From Mycoplasma sp. CSL7491-lung (lineage in GTDB: Bacteria; Bacillota_I; Bacilli_A; Mycoplasmatales; Metamycoplasmataceae): 64,000 nt of DNA. The DNA is taken from positions 248,001 through 312,000 of the forward strand of contig NZ_JAHMHG010000001.1 of the NCBI RefSeq assembly GCF_018913965.1, given 5' to 3'. Positions 12,011 to 22,979 of this stretch are shown here, piece after piece. Each line of letters opens with the position of its first letter. The stretch's first letter is position 1. A program made the translations under genes and the position numbers. The notes under the pieces are model-generated. The model was given only the letters and a program-made list of their open reading frames with translations. It did no database searches and had not been told where the DNA came from.

Positions 12011-15000
12011 AATCTCCTAAATCTATTTTAAGTTTTTTTGTAATATTTTTTATTTCGTTTTCGAATTCTTCGTTATTATCTAAAAGATCTTCGTCTTCTT
12101 CCGTTCCTGGTATTCCTTCAAAATTAATTCACTCGTCGTCTTTGTTAATGTTTTCAACTATTTGATCAATATGATTGAAGTTTTTATTTTCTTCTTCATT
12201 TGAGTTCGCGATAAAAGACATAGCAGAATTTATTTTTTGTTCTAGATTTAACTCTTTTTTAGTTATTTCATCATCTTTTTTTTCGAATGAGTGTTCTTCG
12301 TTGAAAAAGTAATTTTTATTATTTTGCAAATCTTCTATATCTTTAGATTCTTCATCGTCCAAACTTCACTCATCTTCCGGAATTTTATAAATATCGGAAT
12401 ATTTAATTTTATTTTCAATGTAATTTAATTCATTATTATTTAAAGTTTCGTTTTTTTCTAAATTATCAAAATTTTGATGAGGTTCAAATTTTATTTCGTT
12501 ATCATTGTTATTGTTCAAGCTTATTTCTCTAGTTTTTTGCGTAATAAAATCATTATAATTATTTTCGAATATTTCTTGGGTGTATTCTTTTTGTGATTGA
12601 TTTTTAACATTTAACAATATATCGTTGCTTATGTTTTTATCTTTTTCTTCTTCAACAAAATTTATAAATTTTGTTTGAGAAATTGTATTTGAATTTTTGT
12701 TGTTTATTTTAATTTCTTCTTGTTTTTCAATTTCCACATTAGATTCTTTTTTATTTAAAATTTCTTTTGAATTTGAACTATCATTATTTTGATCAAAAAT
12801 AAATTTAGTATTTCTTTCGTCTATCTTAATTTCTTTATTATCTATAGATTCATCTGATGTATTAATATTTTTATTTAGTAAATATGAGTTTGTTAATATT
12901 TGAGTTTGTTGTTCTGTATTATTTTCATCGGTTTCAAATCAAATATTAATTAATTTTTGTTGTTCAATTCAAGAGATTGGGCTAATAATAGTTACGTCAT
13001 ATTTTTTGCTTTTTAAGAATCAATATTTATCTCTTATTAAAGCATATCTTTTAATGCTTTTATCATAATTTAATGTATCAAAAATAAAACCTTTAAAAAC
13101 CCTCTTGTTTTTAAGAATTACAAAATCAAAAGTTATTGAGCCTACTGAATAATTTTTCAATAGTTCATAATTTTGATCATTTTTGATAGTTTGTTCAAAT
13201 CTATCTATTACATATTTTTTAAATCATTCTTCATAAGAATTTGAATTGTTTTGTTGAGTGTCTTTTTGTGAGTTATCTATATTTTTTAAGAAAGTACGTC
13301 TACCACTTGAACCTGATTCTAAAAACTCTAATCAATTTTTAAATAGTATAAGGTCTGAAGTTGAATTTTGAGTTAATTGTATATCTCTTGAATTGATAGT
13401 TTTTACTACTATCATTTTTGTTTTTGCTCTTGAAACAGCAACGTTTAATGCGTTTTTACCGTTTTCACGACAAATATATGTAGAACTTAATTTTGTGTTT
13501 TGATCGTATGCTACTGTAGCAATAATTAAATCAGCTTCATCACCTTGTATGTTTTCTACGTTTCTTATTAATAATTCTTTATTATTTAGTTTTTCAGCAA
13601 ATAATTCATAATTATTCATATCTTCAAAAATTAAATTAGTTATATAATCGCTTTGTTTAGCGTTAAAACCTAAAATTATTATTTTTTTAAAATCGTTAAT
13701 ATTTTCTTTTAATATTTCAATTACCTTATTTGCTTCTGCAATATTTTTATTATCAGATCATATACCATTTACATCATATACTTCTATAGGTTCTTCGATA
13801 TTTTCGAGGTTAGAATCAACTACATCAAGATTAGATTCGTAAAAATATTTTGAAGAGAAAGACATTAAGGAAGCATAATTCGATCTGTAATTTTTATTTA
13901 AAATAGTTTGGTAAACACCTAAGGAAATTACATAATCTAATAATGATTCTACTTTACCAAAAATAGTATCATCGGTATTTCTAGATCCAAATCAATTGCT
14001 TGGACGCATTTGTTTTATATCTCCAGCAAGAATTTTAGTTTTTGATAAATAAAGAATGGGTAGTCCGTTTTCAATAAACATTTGGCTTGATTCATCTAAA
14101 ATGGAATAATCAAACTCTTCTTTTGATCAACCGGATAAATCCGAATCGGGAGTGGCCACAATGATTGGGAATAATACTTTTATTATGTCTATGTACTCTT
14201 TTACGAATTTATATGGTTGGTAATTTTCTACTTTAACGGACTGCGCAAATTCTTTGTAACGCTTCATTTTTTCTTCGCTAAAATTATTTACTTTATTAAA
14301 AATTACGCCGGCAACATGTTTTTTTATATCTTCTTTTTTGTAAAATGTTTGTTTAGCTCTTAGGTTCTTACTTAATTGAATTAAGTTGTTAAGTTGCTTA
14401 AATGGACTATTATTATTAAAAATTAATCCATCATAATTAATTGCGTTAAAGAATTTTGTCAAATCTTGTAAATTACCGTTAAAATCTGGTAGTTTTAAAT
14501 TTATATCTTTAGCAATATTTTTTACATTTCAATATTTTTTTAAGAAAAACATATATTTAAGTTTGTTTTCTAAGATTAATTTTTTAACATTATTCTCTGA
14601 GTTAAATTCTTCTGAAGGATAATAAATATCCTTTGGTAGATTCATTATATATTCGATATCGGTATCTAAATTAACTTTAACTTTTTTTCTATAAAGATAA
14701 TAATAAGCTTTTAAAATATAGTGTATTTGAGAATTTTTAAACAATTCAGAAGCTTGAAGAACGAATTGTGTTTCAGCTTCATTAAAATTTGGCTTATCGC
14801 CTAATTCAATTTTAGAATTATAATTTTCTAAATAATCAATATATTCTCTAATGGGTTTATAAAATTCTTCTTTTTTTAATATTTTAGAATCACTTAAAAA
14901 TAAACAAAAACTACTTAGTACACCCAATCTTTCCTTAATAACATCTAATGCTGCTTTTTTTTGTGAAGCAACAACTGCTGTTAATTCATTGAATAATATA

Positions 15001-16052
15001 TTTGAAATAAGATTAATTATTGTTTCGGATTTTCCAGTACCAGGAGGACCTCATATAACTGTATTTTGCAATAGTGATGAAAAAATAGCAGTATCTTGAG
15101 AATTGTTTGTTTTAGTTATGTTTCTAAGGCTGTAATTATTGGTGTAGAAACGATTGTTTATAGTATTTTTATATCTATTTTTATTAAAGTCAACATTTAT
15201 AATAGAATCAATTTCATTATTTTCAATAATTTCTTTCATTCTATTTCTAGAATATCCACCAGAAGGCATAAAAATACCTAAAACAGTACCTGTGTAAAAT
15301 ATAATATTTTCATTTGTTATTTTTTCTGGATCAATATTTGTGAATTTGTCAAAATCATGGATTGGAAGTTGATATAAATCTTGTCAATCATATTTTATTT
15401 TATTTCTTAAGTCGTAAATTGTAAATTCTTCGAAATTTTCATCTAGTTTAATTTGGAATCCTTGAGCATTTAATCAAAAAATTAATTTTTCATTAATTTT
15501 AATTCCGCCTTTACTTCTTAAGAAAGGTTTGTTGTTTCTATTAATTATCTCTACTTCTTTAAGAAATAAAGGTGCATAAATTGCCTTTTCATCTTTTCTC
15601 AACCTAACAAATAAGAAACCAATATGTAAAGATCAAACATTACTTTCATCAAGTATTTCATTTACCTTTAATTTAAGTTCGTTTCAACTTCTTAATGATT
15701 TTTGATACCTTTTACTTAATTCATTAATAATTTTTTGCTGAGCGACTTTAAGTTCAACATCTTTTCCGATTTCGTTAAAAGCAAAATTTGTTTTATTTTG
15801 GTTTACCAATATATGATTAATTTCTTCAATGCTATTTGCGTAAGAAATTTTTGTTATTAAATTATTGATTTTATCATTAATTAAACTGATTTCAAAATCT
15901 TTGTTTTTGATCAATTTGTTAAAATCATCGTTTTTTAATATTTTAAAAATATCAAAATATTTTTTATTGTCAACACTAGTAAAAATGGATGCATCGTTTT
16001 GTAATACATCTAACATATTATCTAATATGACTTGATATTTATTTTGCATCAC
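11991..16052 (-). CDS. Superfamily 1 helicase (Upf1-like AAA_11/AAA_12) with acidic tail
   Basis: 1353 residues in one code-4 frame. Motif I GPPGTGKS is at residues 335-342. A DE-type motif II (DESSQMF), motif III AGDIKQMRP, motif IV-like NYRS, motif V NIQGDEAD and motif VI NVAVSRAK follow in order, as in SF1B helicases of the Upf1/DUF4011 kind. After the helicase core comes a ~150-residue domain with D.V....F and RYALIRDKYWFLK, reminiscent of degenerate Vsr/DUF559-type nuclease folds, and then ~300 residues of Asn/Glu/Lys low-complexity acidic sequence. The start (MMQNK) overlaps the preceding EIIB-like gene by 14 nt, and the end overlaps the ArsR gene by 20 nt. A role in DNA or RNA transactions is expected; the substrate is unknown. 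Confidence 0.85.
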
Positions 16053-16404
16053 GAACCTCCTTTAGAACAATTTCGTAGAAAATTTTTGAAAATTCTCCGA
16101 GTATTAATGAAATAGAGTTGCTTTTTAAAAATACACCTGTTATTCCTTTTGTGTTTTTCAATTCTTCAGTATTTACAATTTTAGAATTTTTTATATGCAA
16201 ATTTACTCTTGAAGGTTTTAAATCTAAATCTATAATATTTTTTTTACCACCCAAACTTTTTATAACATCATCGAGTTTGAACGGTAAGTAATCTAGTTGA
16301 AAAAAAGTGTTAGCAGGTTTTTTAGCTTGTTTTTTTCATTTAATTCATATTAAACCGAAAGATATTACGGTATAAAAAATTAATTTAATTTTGTTTTTAA
16401 TCAT
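16039..16404 (-). CDS. Small membrane protein with PTS EIIB-like domain lacking the active Cys
   Basis: 121 residues starting at the ATG at 16404. Residues ~5-22 are one membrane helix (FYTVISFGLIWIKW). Residues ~45-118 match the glucose-type EIIB layout: IKSLGGKKNIIDLD, then SRVNLHI, then VNTEELKNTKGITGVF, then ISLILG. In functional EIIB domains the strand after the first helix reads about D.CxTRLR with a phosphorylated Cys; here the equivalent is DLKPSRVN, with no Cys. Phosphotransfer is therefore unlikely. Similar stand-alone EIIB-like proteins occur in other mycoplasmas. It overlaps the helicase gene and begins the minus-strand operon. Confidence 0.65.
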
Positions 16405-16534
16405 GCTTTTAATTATACTTTAATATATTAAATATATTAATATAAATTAATATTAGTGTTTTTTAAGGCTTTTTGTAATTTTTTTATTAAAAATAACAAA
16501 GTACTTTTTTAATATTAATTTTTTTATTATTTGC

Positions 16535-16547
16535 TATACTTATCATA
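16535..16547 (+). promoter_or_regulatory. Extended -10 promoter giving a leaderless degV mRNA
   Basis: TTTGC-TATACT (TATACT at 16535-16540), an extended -10, ends 6 nt before the degV ATG at 16547. No Shine-Dalgarno sequence fits between, so the mRNA probably starts at or next to the A of the ATG. Confidence 0.55.
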
Positions 16548-17401
16548 TGAAAAAATTAGGAATTATTTTAGATTCATTTTCTTGTATGTCAATTACCGAG
16601 GCAAATGAAAAGGGGTATGGTTTTTTACCTTTGGAAATTCAATTTAATAATAAAATATACTATGATACAGGAGAAAATAGTGAAAAAATACTTAAAGAAT
16701 ATGACAATAAAGAACTTGTTATAAAAACATCATCACCTAGTTTAGGTTTTATGACAGAAGTTTTCGAAAAGTTTTCTAAAGAGTTTGATGAAGTTGTTTA
16801 TTTAGGTATTTCATCACATATGTCAAGCACCATTCAACATGCTAGAAATATTGCACAAAAATTAAAAAATGTTTTTATAATGGAAACTCATTTATTTAAT
16901 ACTCAGTTAGTTAGAGTTGCCGAGCATATAAAATGACTTTATGAACAAAGAGATTTTCAAATAAATGATTTATTTGAAAAAGTTAATGAAATTAACGAAA
17001 CTTCAAAAACATATTTTGTTCCAAAAGCCCTAGAAAATCTTATAAAAAGCGGTAGGTTAAGTTCGATTAAAAAGTTTATTTTAAGTAAAGTTAAAATTTT
17101 CCCCATTTTTGAATATAAGGAAGATGGCACAATTAGTCCTCATTCTATTAAATTAACTTTTAAAAACGCTCTTAATAAAGCTTATGGATTAACAAATAGT
17201 TTCATTGACAAAATGAGAGAATTAGATCCTAAAACTAAATTTTATTTAGATATTGTCCACGGTTTAGATAAAGAAGCTAATGATTTTGTTGGTTCTCAAG
17301 AGCAATTACAACCTTCGACAAAAAACTACTTACCATTAAGTATTGCAGCGCATACTGGTAATGAGGCTATTGGTATTTCTATAATGCCTGAATTAAAGTA
17401 A
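16547..17401 (+). CDS. DegV family fatty-acid-binding protein
   Basis: 284 residues. The N-terminus (MKKLGIILDSFSCMS) is the usual DegV opening in which the protein holds the fatty-acid carboxylate, and it is followed by a FLPLEIQFNNKIYYD segment typical of the family. The central TSSPS motif (residues ~64-68) and LGISSHMSST correspond to the conserved ligand-contacting Ser/Thr loops. The C-terminal HTGNEAIGI segment matches the usual H.GPG/A.G.. ending. Family members act with fatty-acid kinase (FakA) as FakB carriers to supply exogenous fatty acids for phospholipid synthesis. Adjacent to a small membrane protein 3 nt downstream. Confidence 0.9.
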
Positions 17402-17404
17402 TTT

Positions 17405-17605
17405 ATGAAAAAAAGTAAAAATAAAATTGAAAAGAAATTTACTAAAGTTATTGAAGAAGTAATCAACGAAAACCATTTACCCGTTGAAGAAATAAAAAAA
17501 TATAATAAAAACAAAATTATTTATATAATTGCATTATTGTCGTTTATAGCTGTTTTAGCTCTAATAGGCGTTGTTGTATATTTGATTTTTTTAACACAAA
17601 AATAA
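17405..17605 (+). CDS. Small single-pass membrane protein
   Basis: 66 residues with a strongly basic N-terminal ~38 residues and one hydrophobic helix near the C-terminus (IIYIIALLSFIAVLALIGVV). It starts 3 nt after the degV stop and is followed immediately by a terminator, so it is the last gene of a two-gene operon. No recognised family. Probably N-in, but this is only from charge distribution. Confidence 0.6.
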   Translation: MKKSKNKIEKKFTKVIEEVINENHLPVEEIKKYNKNKIIYIIALLSFIAVLALIGVVVYLIFLTQK

Positions 17606-17639
17606 AAAAGATTAGATTGTATGTTTCTAATCTTTTTTT
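17606..17639. terminator. Intrinsic terminator, usable from both sides
   Basis: AAAAAGATTAGA pairs with TCTAATCTTTTT around a 9-nt loop, with a T-tract on the plus strand. It ends the degV operon; the stop codon of the convergent RNA methyltransferase gene lies inside the right arm. Confidence 0.85.
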
Positions 17640-18943
17640 AAATAAGTAATTGACTCGATATGTTCTGTATTTGGAAACATATCAAAACCTTGTATATAAT
17701 TAATTTTATAATTTAATTTTTGAAATAATTTTAAGTCTCTAATTAGACTTTTAGGATCGCAAGACATATAAATTATTTCTTTATTTTTTTTAATTTCAAA
17801 TCACTGTATTATAGATTCGTTTAATCCACTTCTTGGAGGGTCGACCACTACTAATGAATCTTCAAGATTTATTTTTTTAGCCTTAGATTCAATTATTTTA
17901 AAAGCATCTCCAGAATAATATGTACCATTAACTTTATTAATTTCTTTATTTTGGTTCGCCAAATCTATAGAGTTTCTATCTATATCTACACCTATTATTC
18001 GTTGATTATTAGTTGCAATAAGTTGAGAAATTACTCCAACACCGCAAAATAAGTCTATTAGTATTTTTTTATTTGAATTTAGATTAATTTCTTTTATTTT
18101 GTTAAACATTAAAGATGAAACAAAACTATTTACTTGAAAAAAATTAGTTGGATTTACAAGAAATTGTTTATCATTAATTCTCATATTTAAAGGACTAATA
18201 TTGATTAATTTTATGTATTTGTTTTCCAGTTTTAAAAATAATTGATTAATATTATTTGTATTTTTTAGTTCTTCAATTAAGTTGCTATCTAAATTAAAAA
18301 AATTAGTAATTTCAATTATTATTTGTAACTTATTATTTTCTCCAATTCTAACCGTTAATTCTTTGAAAAATGATTTATTCTCGTTGTTTGAATAATATTT
18401 TTTAATTAGTGTAATTATTTGTTTAATTTTTAATTCTAATTTTTTATCAACTAAAATTAAATCTTGATCTAATTTTATGATTTTATTACTTCTTCTTTGA
18501 TATTGACCTATGTCAATGTTATCTGAAGTTATCAAGAAAGGGAATCTTGCTTTATTTCTGTAATTTTTAGTAACTGGAGAACTTACAAAATCATATATTA
18601 GTTTATCTTCAATACCTAAATTTCATTTAATTAATTTATGAAAATATTCGCTTTTAAATTCAATTTGTTTTTTATATTCTAAATTTACTAATGAAGCATT
18701 ATTGTATTGAAGATATTGTTTATCTTTCAATCTAAAACTTGATTTTTTTATAAATTCAACAACTTCTCCGAATGCATATTTTGAATAAACTTGATTTAAT
18801 TTAATTTTAGCAATTTCTCCTGGTAAAAAGTTCGGGACAAAAATACTATATTTTTCAAATCTAGCAGCTCCATATCCTTCGTATGTTATTTCGTTACATT
18901 CAATTTTTAAAATATCATCCTTAAAAAAGTTATTCATTTTCAT
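17627..18943 (-). CDS. TrmA/RumA-family RNA (uracil-5-)-methyltransferase
   Basis: 438 residues. An N-terminal TRAM-like domain (residues ~10-65, ITYEGYGAARFEKYSIFVPN) precedes a SAM-dependent methyltransferase domain. LIDLFCGVGVISQLIA is motif I; VVVDPPRSGL and MSCDPKSLIRDL carry the conserved Asp/Pro loop and the nucleophilic Cys. This is the RlmD/RlmCD/TrmA family, which makes m5U in 23S rRNA or tRNA; which target cannot be told from sequence alone. The 5' end overlaps rsmD by 14 nt, so both methyltransferases are one operon. Confidence 0.85.
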
Positions 18944-19478
18944 AACAAATATATAAAATATCTATCCTTCCGTATCTTTTTTGTTTAAAAATTCTAAATT
19001 TATCCGGAATAATTATTTCGTTTATTTTATTTGTTTCTAGTATTATTTCACCATTCGAGTTTAATAAAGACTTTTCACCGATTTTTTCTAAAACACTATT
19101 TACAAGTTGATATTCATTGTACGGAGCATCTAAAAAAATAAAATCAAAAGAGTCGCTGTTTTTATTTAAAAAATCATTTGCATCAATATTTAAAGTTCTT
19201 ATATTCTTAATTTTTAATGAGTTAATATTAGAAGTTAATGTTTTATAAACTTCTCTATTTTTCTCAATTGCGATTGCTTTTGATGCACCTCTACTTACGG
19301 CTTCAATAGATAAAGCCCCCGAACCTGAAAATAAATCAAGTATATTTTTATCAATAATTTTGAATTGTATAGATGAAAAAATAGCCTCTCTAACTTTATT
19401 TGTTGTGGGTCTAGTTATTTTTAAGTCCGGCTCTTGTATTAGTCTATTTTTATAGATTCCACTTATTATTCTTAACAT
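18930..19478 (-). CDS. rsmD: 16S rRNA (guanine-N2)-methyltransferase RsmD
   Basis: 182 residues, the normal length. The N-terminus RIISGIYKNRLI, the RPTTNKVREAIFSSI segment and ILDLFSGSGALSIEA (SAM motif I) are characteristic of RsmD, which methylates G966 of 16S rRNA on the assembled small subunit. The catalytic (D/N)PP(Y/F) motif reads DAPY, a Pro-to-Ala change at the second position; this is unusual but the flanking FIFLDAPYNEYQL context is otherwise normal. It overlaps the downstream methyltransferase start. Confidence 0.88.
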   Translation of the reverse strand: MLRIISGIYKNRLIQEPDLKITRPTTNKVREAIFSSIQFKIIDKNILDLFSGSGALSIEAVSRGASKAIAIEKNREVYKTLTSNINSLKIKNIRTLNIDANDFLNKNSDSFDFIFLDAPYNEYQLVNSVLEKIGEKSLLNSNGEIILETNKINEIIIPDKFRIFKQKRYGRIDILYICYENE

Positions 19479-19608
19479 ATAAAACTCCTTTATAAGTATT
19501 ATAATATATATACTTATTTTAGTATATTTTATTTTATTATATAATAGTATTAGTACTTAAAATTAAAGTATTATTCATTTTTTCAAATTTAATAATTTAG
19601 GAGATTTC

Positions 19609-21498
19609 ATGCTATCAAAAAAAGAAAAAACACCTACAAAATTGATAGCTTTAGGTGGTTTTCAGGAAATTGGAAAATCAACTTTAGTTATTGATCATGA
19701 AGATCATATTTTTGTAATTGATGCTGGTATAAAGTTTGCTGACACTTTTAACACTGGTGTTAAAGGTATCATACCTAACTATGAATACCTAAACGAAGAA
19801 AATAAAGTAATTGAAGGTTTGTTTATAACACACGGTCACGAAGATCATATTGGTGGAGTAATTTATTTAGTTAAACAAACAAATTTAAACAAAATATTTG
19901 CGCCAAGAATTGCAATTCAATATTTAAAACTTAAATTCGAAGAGCAACGTATTAATAAAAAAATAGAATTTATAGAAATAGAAAAAAGTGCTGTATATAA
20001 GTTTGAAAATAATTGTAAAGTAGATTTTTGAACAGCGCAACACTCTATTCCCGATGCTTTCGGAGTTAGAATAACTACACCAAATGGTAGTGTAATGTGC
20101 ACCGGTGATTTTAGGTTTGATTATACACCAATAGGTAACTATACAGATTTTGCTCGTCTAGATCAAATTGGTAAGGAAGGACTTACAGCGCTACTTTCCG
20201 ATTCGACAAATGCCATGAGACCAAATCACTCACCTTCCGAAAGCGATATTCTGAACGATATTGAAAACATCATGGTTAATGCAAAAAGAAAATTAATCAT
20301 TACAACTTTTGCGTCTAACTTAACTAGAGTAAAGGTAATTATTGAACTTGCTGAAAAATTAGGTAAAAAAGTTATAACATTTGGTCGTTCAATGATTCAA
20401 GGTGTTAAAATCGGTAGAAAATTAGGCTACATTAATGTTGGTGATGATGTTTTAATTGAAAAAAGACAATTAGCAACAGTGAAAGACCAAGATTTGGTTA
20501 TTTTAACAACGGGTTCTCAAGGGGAACAACTTGCAGCTTTATCTAGAATGAGCTACGGTAAACATGCAAGTATTAAAATAACAAAAAATGATACAATTAT
20601 TTTTTCATCTAGCCCAATTCCAGGAAACAGGATGGTTGTTGAATTATTAATTAATAGATTATACAAATTAGGCGCAATTATAAAAGAAAACGGAGTAGAT
20701 GGTTACTTACATACTTCAGGTCATGCTTACAAATGAGAACATGATAAAATATTCCAATTAACTAAACCTAAATACTTTTTACCATATCATGGTGAGTATC
20801 GTATGAGTGTTACTCATGGTAATACTGCTAAAGAAAATGGTGTTAAAGATTCTAATGTAATTATTTTTGATAAAGGTGTTGTTTACGAAATGTTAGATCA
20901 AGAAATTTACAAAACAAATAAAAAGGTAAATTACGGTCCGGTTTATATTGATGGTCATACAGTTTTAACCACTAGTTCAGAGACATTAAAAGAACGCGAG
21001 ATATTAAAAAAATCCGGTTTTGTAAATATTATTTTCTATATTGATAAAGAAAATAATAATATTATTTCTAGACCTCAAATAATAACTCGTGGTAGTTTCT
21101 TTGTTAAAACTTCTAAGAACTTAGTTGAGGAAGCTAAAAGGGTAAGTAATGGTGCTGTTTTACACCAAATTAAGAATGTAAAAGATTGAACTAAAGAAGA
21201 CTTAGAAAAAATAATTATCGATCGTTTAAGTTCTTTATTCTACAAAGAAAAAAGAAGAAATCCGATTATTATACCTACAATTATTTTCACTGATGAACAA
21301 CCTGATTCAGATTTAATTACTAAAAAAATTAAGTTTACAAATAATAGAAACACTCAACCGCAAGAAGAGCAAAAACCAGTTAAAAATAATAAGAGAATTT
21401 CTAATAAACAAAAAGAAATGTTATTAGAAATTAAGAACGAAATATTTGGAAATGTCGATGTTGAAGATGATTTAATTGACGAAGACGATGAAGTTTAA
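19609..21498 (+). CDS. rnj: Ribonuclease J
   Basis: 629 residues. A metallo-beta-lactamase domain opens with ALGGFQEIGKS and carries the zinc motif HGHEDH at residues 75-80; GDFRFDYTP and DSTNAMRP follow as in beta-CASP nucleases. The beta-CASP part contains TTFASNLTRV, TGSQGE and SSSPIPGNR, and ends with HTSGHA and LPYHGEY. The C-terminal ~90 residues are charged and variable. RNase J is the main 5'-3' exo/endonuclease for mRNA decay and rRNA maturation in mollicutes. Most encode J1 and J2; which paralogue this is cannot be decided here. The start follows AGGAG by 8 nt; a terminator follows the gene. Confidence 0.93.
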
Positions 21499-21506
21499 TT
21501 ATAATT

Positions 21507-21536
21507 AAATAGCAAATGATACTTTGCTATTTTTTA
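21507..21536 (+). terminator. Intrinsic terminator after RNase J gene
   Basis: AAATAGCAAA at 21507-21516 pairs with TTTGCTATTT at 21523-21532, followed by T residues. Confidence 0.8.
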
Positions 21537-21661
21537 TACTTTTTGACTATTATCAACGTTTTAAAATTTAGAATTAATTTTAGGCCCATGACCAAGAATT
21601 TATAGCAATAAAAAAATGATATAATTCAAATATTAAAATATAGTATTAAAATAGAGCAAAA

Positions 21662-22552
21662 ATGAAAATAAGTTTTAAAGATTTTTTCAATATAAGCGAT
21701 TTAGATATTAAAAAAAAGAATATAAAAGTAGAAACCTCTAAAAGTATAGAAAAAAATGGTTCTCTATTTAATGATGAATGGTTAACAAAAAGTGAGTGAG
21801 AAAAAGAAAATGGGAAATTTGAACATTTATTTCGTGCTTTTCAACCTAAAGGAAATCATAATTTTAATGAGTTAGGACTATTAGTATTCGCATTTCTTCA
21901 TCTACCAAAAGAAGATGAATGATTATTTGTGTCTGCCGGCGTGGTTAAAGGTTGACCTGAAAGTAAAATTTTTAATGAAATAAACCTCGAAGAGAATCAA
22001 GCAAAAATAGAAATTTCGGAAAAATATAAACCATATTTTGGTAGGTTAATAGTTAATTATAAAAAGAAAAGCCAAAACCGTTTAATTTTTATAGATACAT
22101 TTCTTGAGCAAAATCCAACAATTAAAGAGTTGTTGCCAACTATATATAGCGGTGAAAAATTTGAAGGTTATGATAATGTACATTTAAGCTACAAAAAATT
22201 AAAAGCTATTTTTAATGGAGATATATTACCAACATACAAAGAAGCGCTAGAGAATGTTAAAGGCGTATATTGTCTTACAGATAAAGAAACCGGAAAATTA
22301 TATATTGGTTCAGCGACCGGAGTAGAAGGCGTAGCCCAAAGATGAGGTAATTATCTTGATTCTAAACACGGTGGTAATAAAAAATTAATTGCACTCTATA
22401 AAGAAGAAGGTGAAAAATATTTTGAAGAAAACTTCTATTTTTCTATAGTAGAATATTTCAGTTTATCATATGATGATGATAAAATACTAAAACGTGAAAA
22501 TTATTGAAAAAAAGTTTTTTCAACAGTAAAGAACGGGTATAATAACAATTAA
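21662..22552 (+). CDS. GIY-YIG family nuclease
   Basis: 296 residues. The C-terminal ~100 residues are a GIY-YIG domain: GVY (residue ~201), YIG (~214), an Arg in QRWGNY and a late Glu in KRENYW, i.e. all expected catalytic positions. The N-terminal ~190 residues (FRAFQPKGNHNFNELG and on) are not recognised and may recognise DNA. There is no adjacent methyltransferase, so it is either a solitary restriction-like or homing-type nuclease or a cargo gene. The ribosome-binding site is weak (AGAG). It stands alone between the RNase J and nrd terminators, a typical position for an acquired gene. Confidence 0.75.
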
Positions 22553-22576
22553 AAATAGTTTAAAATTTTAAAATTT

Positions 22577-22615
22577 AAAATATCAAGCATAAGGTAAAAT
22601 TGTTTGATATTTTTT
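22577..22615 (+). terminator. Intrinsic terminator after GIY-YIG gene
   Basis: AAAATATCAAGCA at 22577-22589 pairs with TGTTTGATATTTT at 22601-22613 (one G-U pair), followed by a T-run. Confidence 0.85.
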
Positions 22616-22979
22616 ACTAATTTTAACCTATATTCATATAGTTTAATTAAACACTAAATCTACATTAAAATATAAAAATAAAAGTGGTAAATGTGGTACA
22701 AAAATATATCTCATTATGCATACGGAAAATTTATGAAAATAATAAGCTATATTATTAAAATGCCTACGGTATAGGCATAAAATAATTATTTTACTTTAGT
22801 TTAACAAAATAAGTTAATCTAAAATCATACCAAAATTTAAGGATAAAAAACAAAAATTTTTAACTATTTTTTATTTTAATTTTTTTCTAAAAAACAGCAT
22901 TGAAATATTGTATTATATATTAACCCGTAGTAGTGGTTTACGGGCTAATAACTAAATTAAAATTGAGGAGCAACAAAAA
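22616..22979 (+). promoter_or_regulatory. nrd upstream region with two hairpins
   Basis: This ~360-bp AT-rich gap contains no gene. It holds a 7-bp perfect hairpin (ATGCCTA-5 nt-TAGGCAT, 22760-22778). A TATATT-type -10 lies around 22915-22920, and just downstream of the likely start is CCCGTA-9 nt-TACGGG (22924-22944), a GC-rich hairpin at the 5' end of the nrd mRNA. GAGGAG at about 22964-22969 is the nrdF ribosome-binding site. The hairpins are candidates for nrd control; they do not match a canonical NrdR box. Confidence 0.45.
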
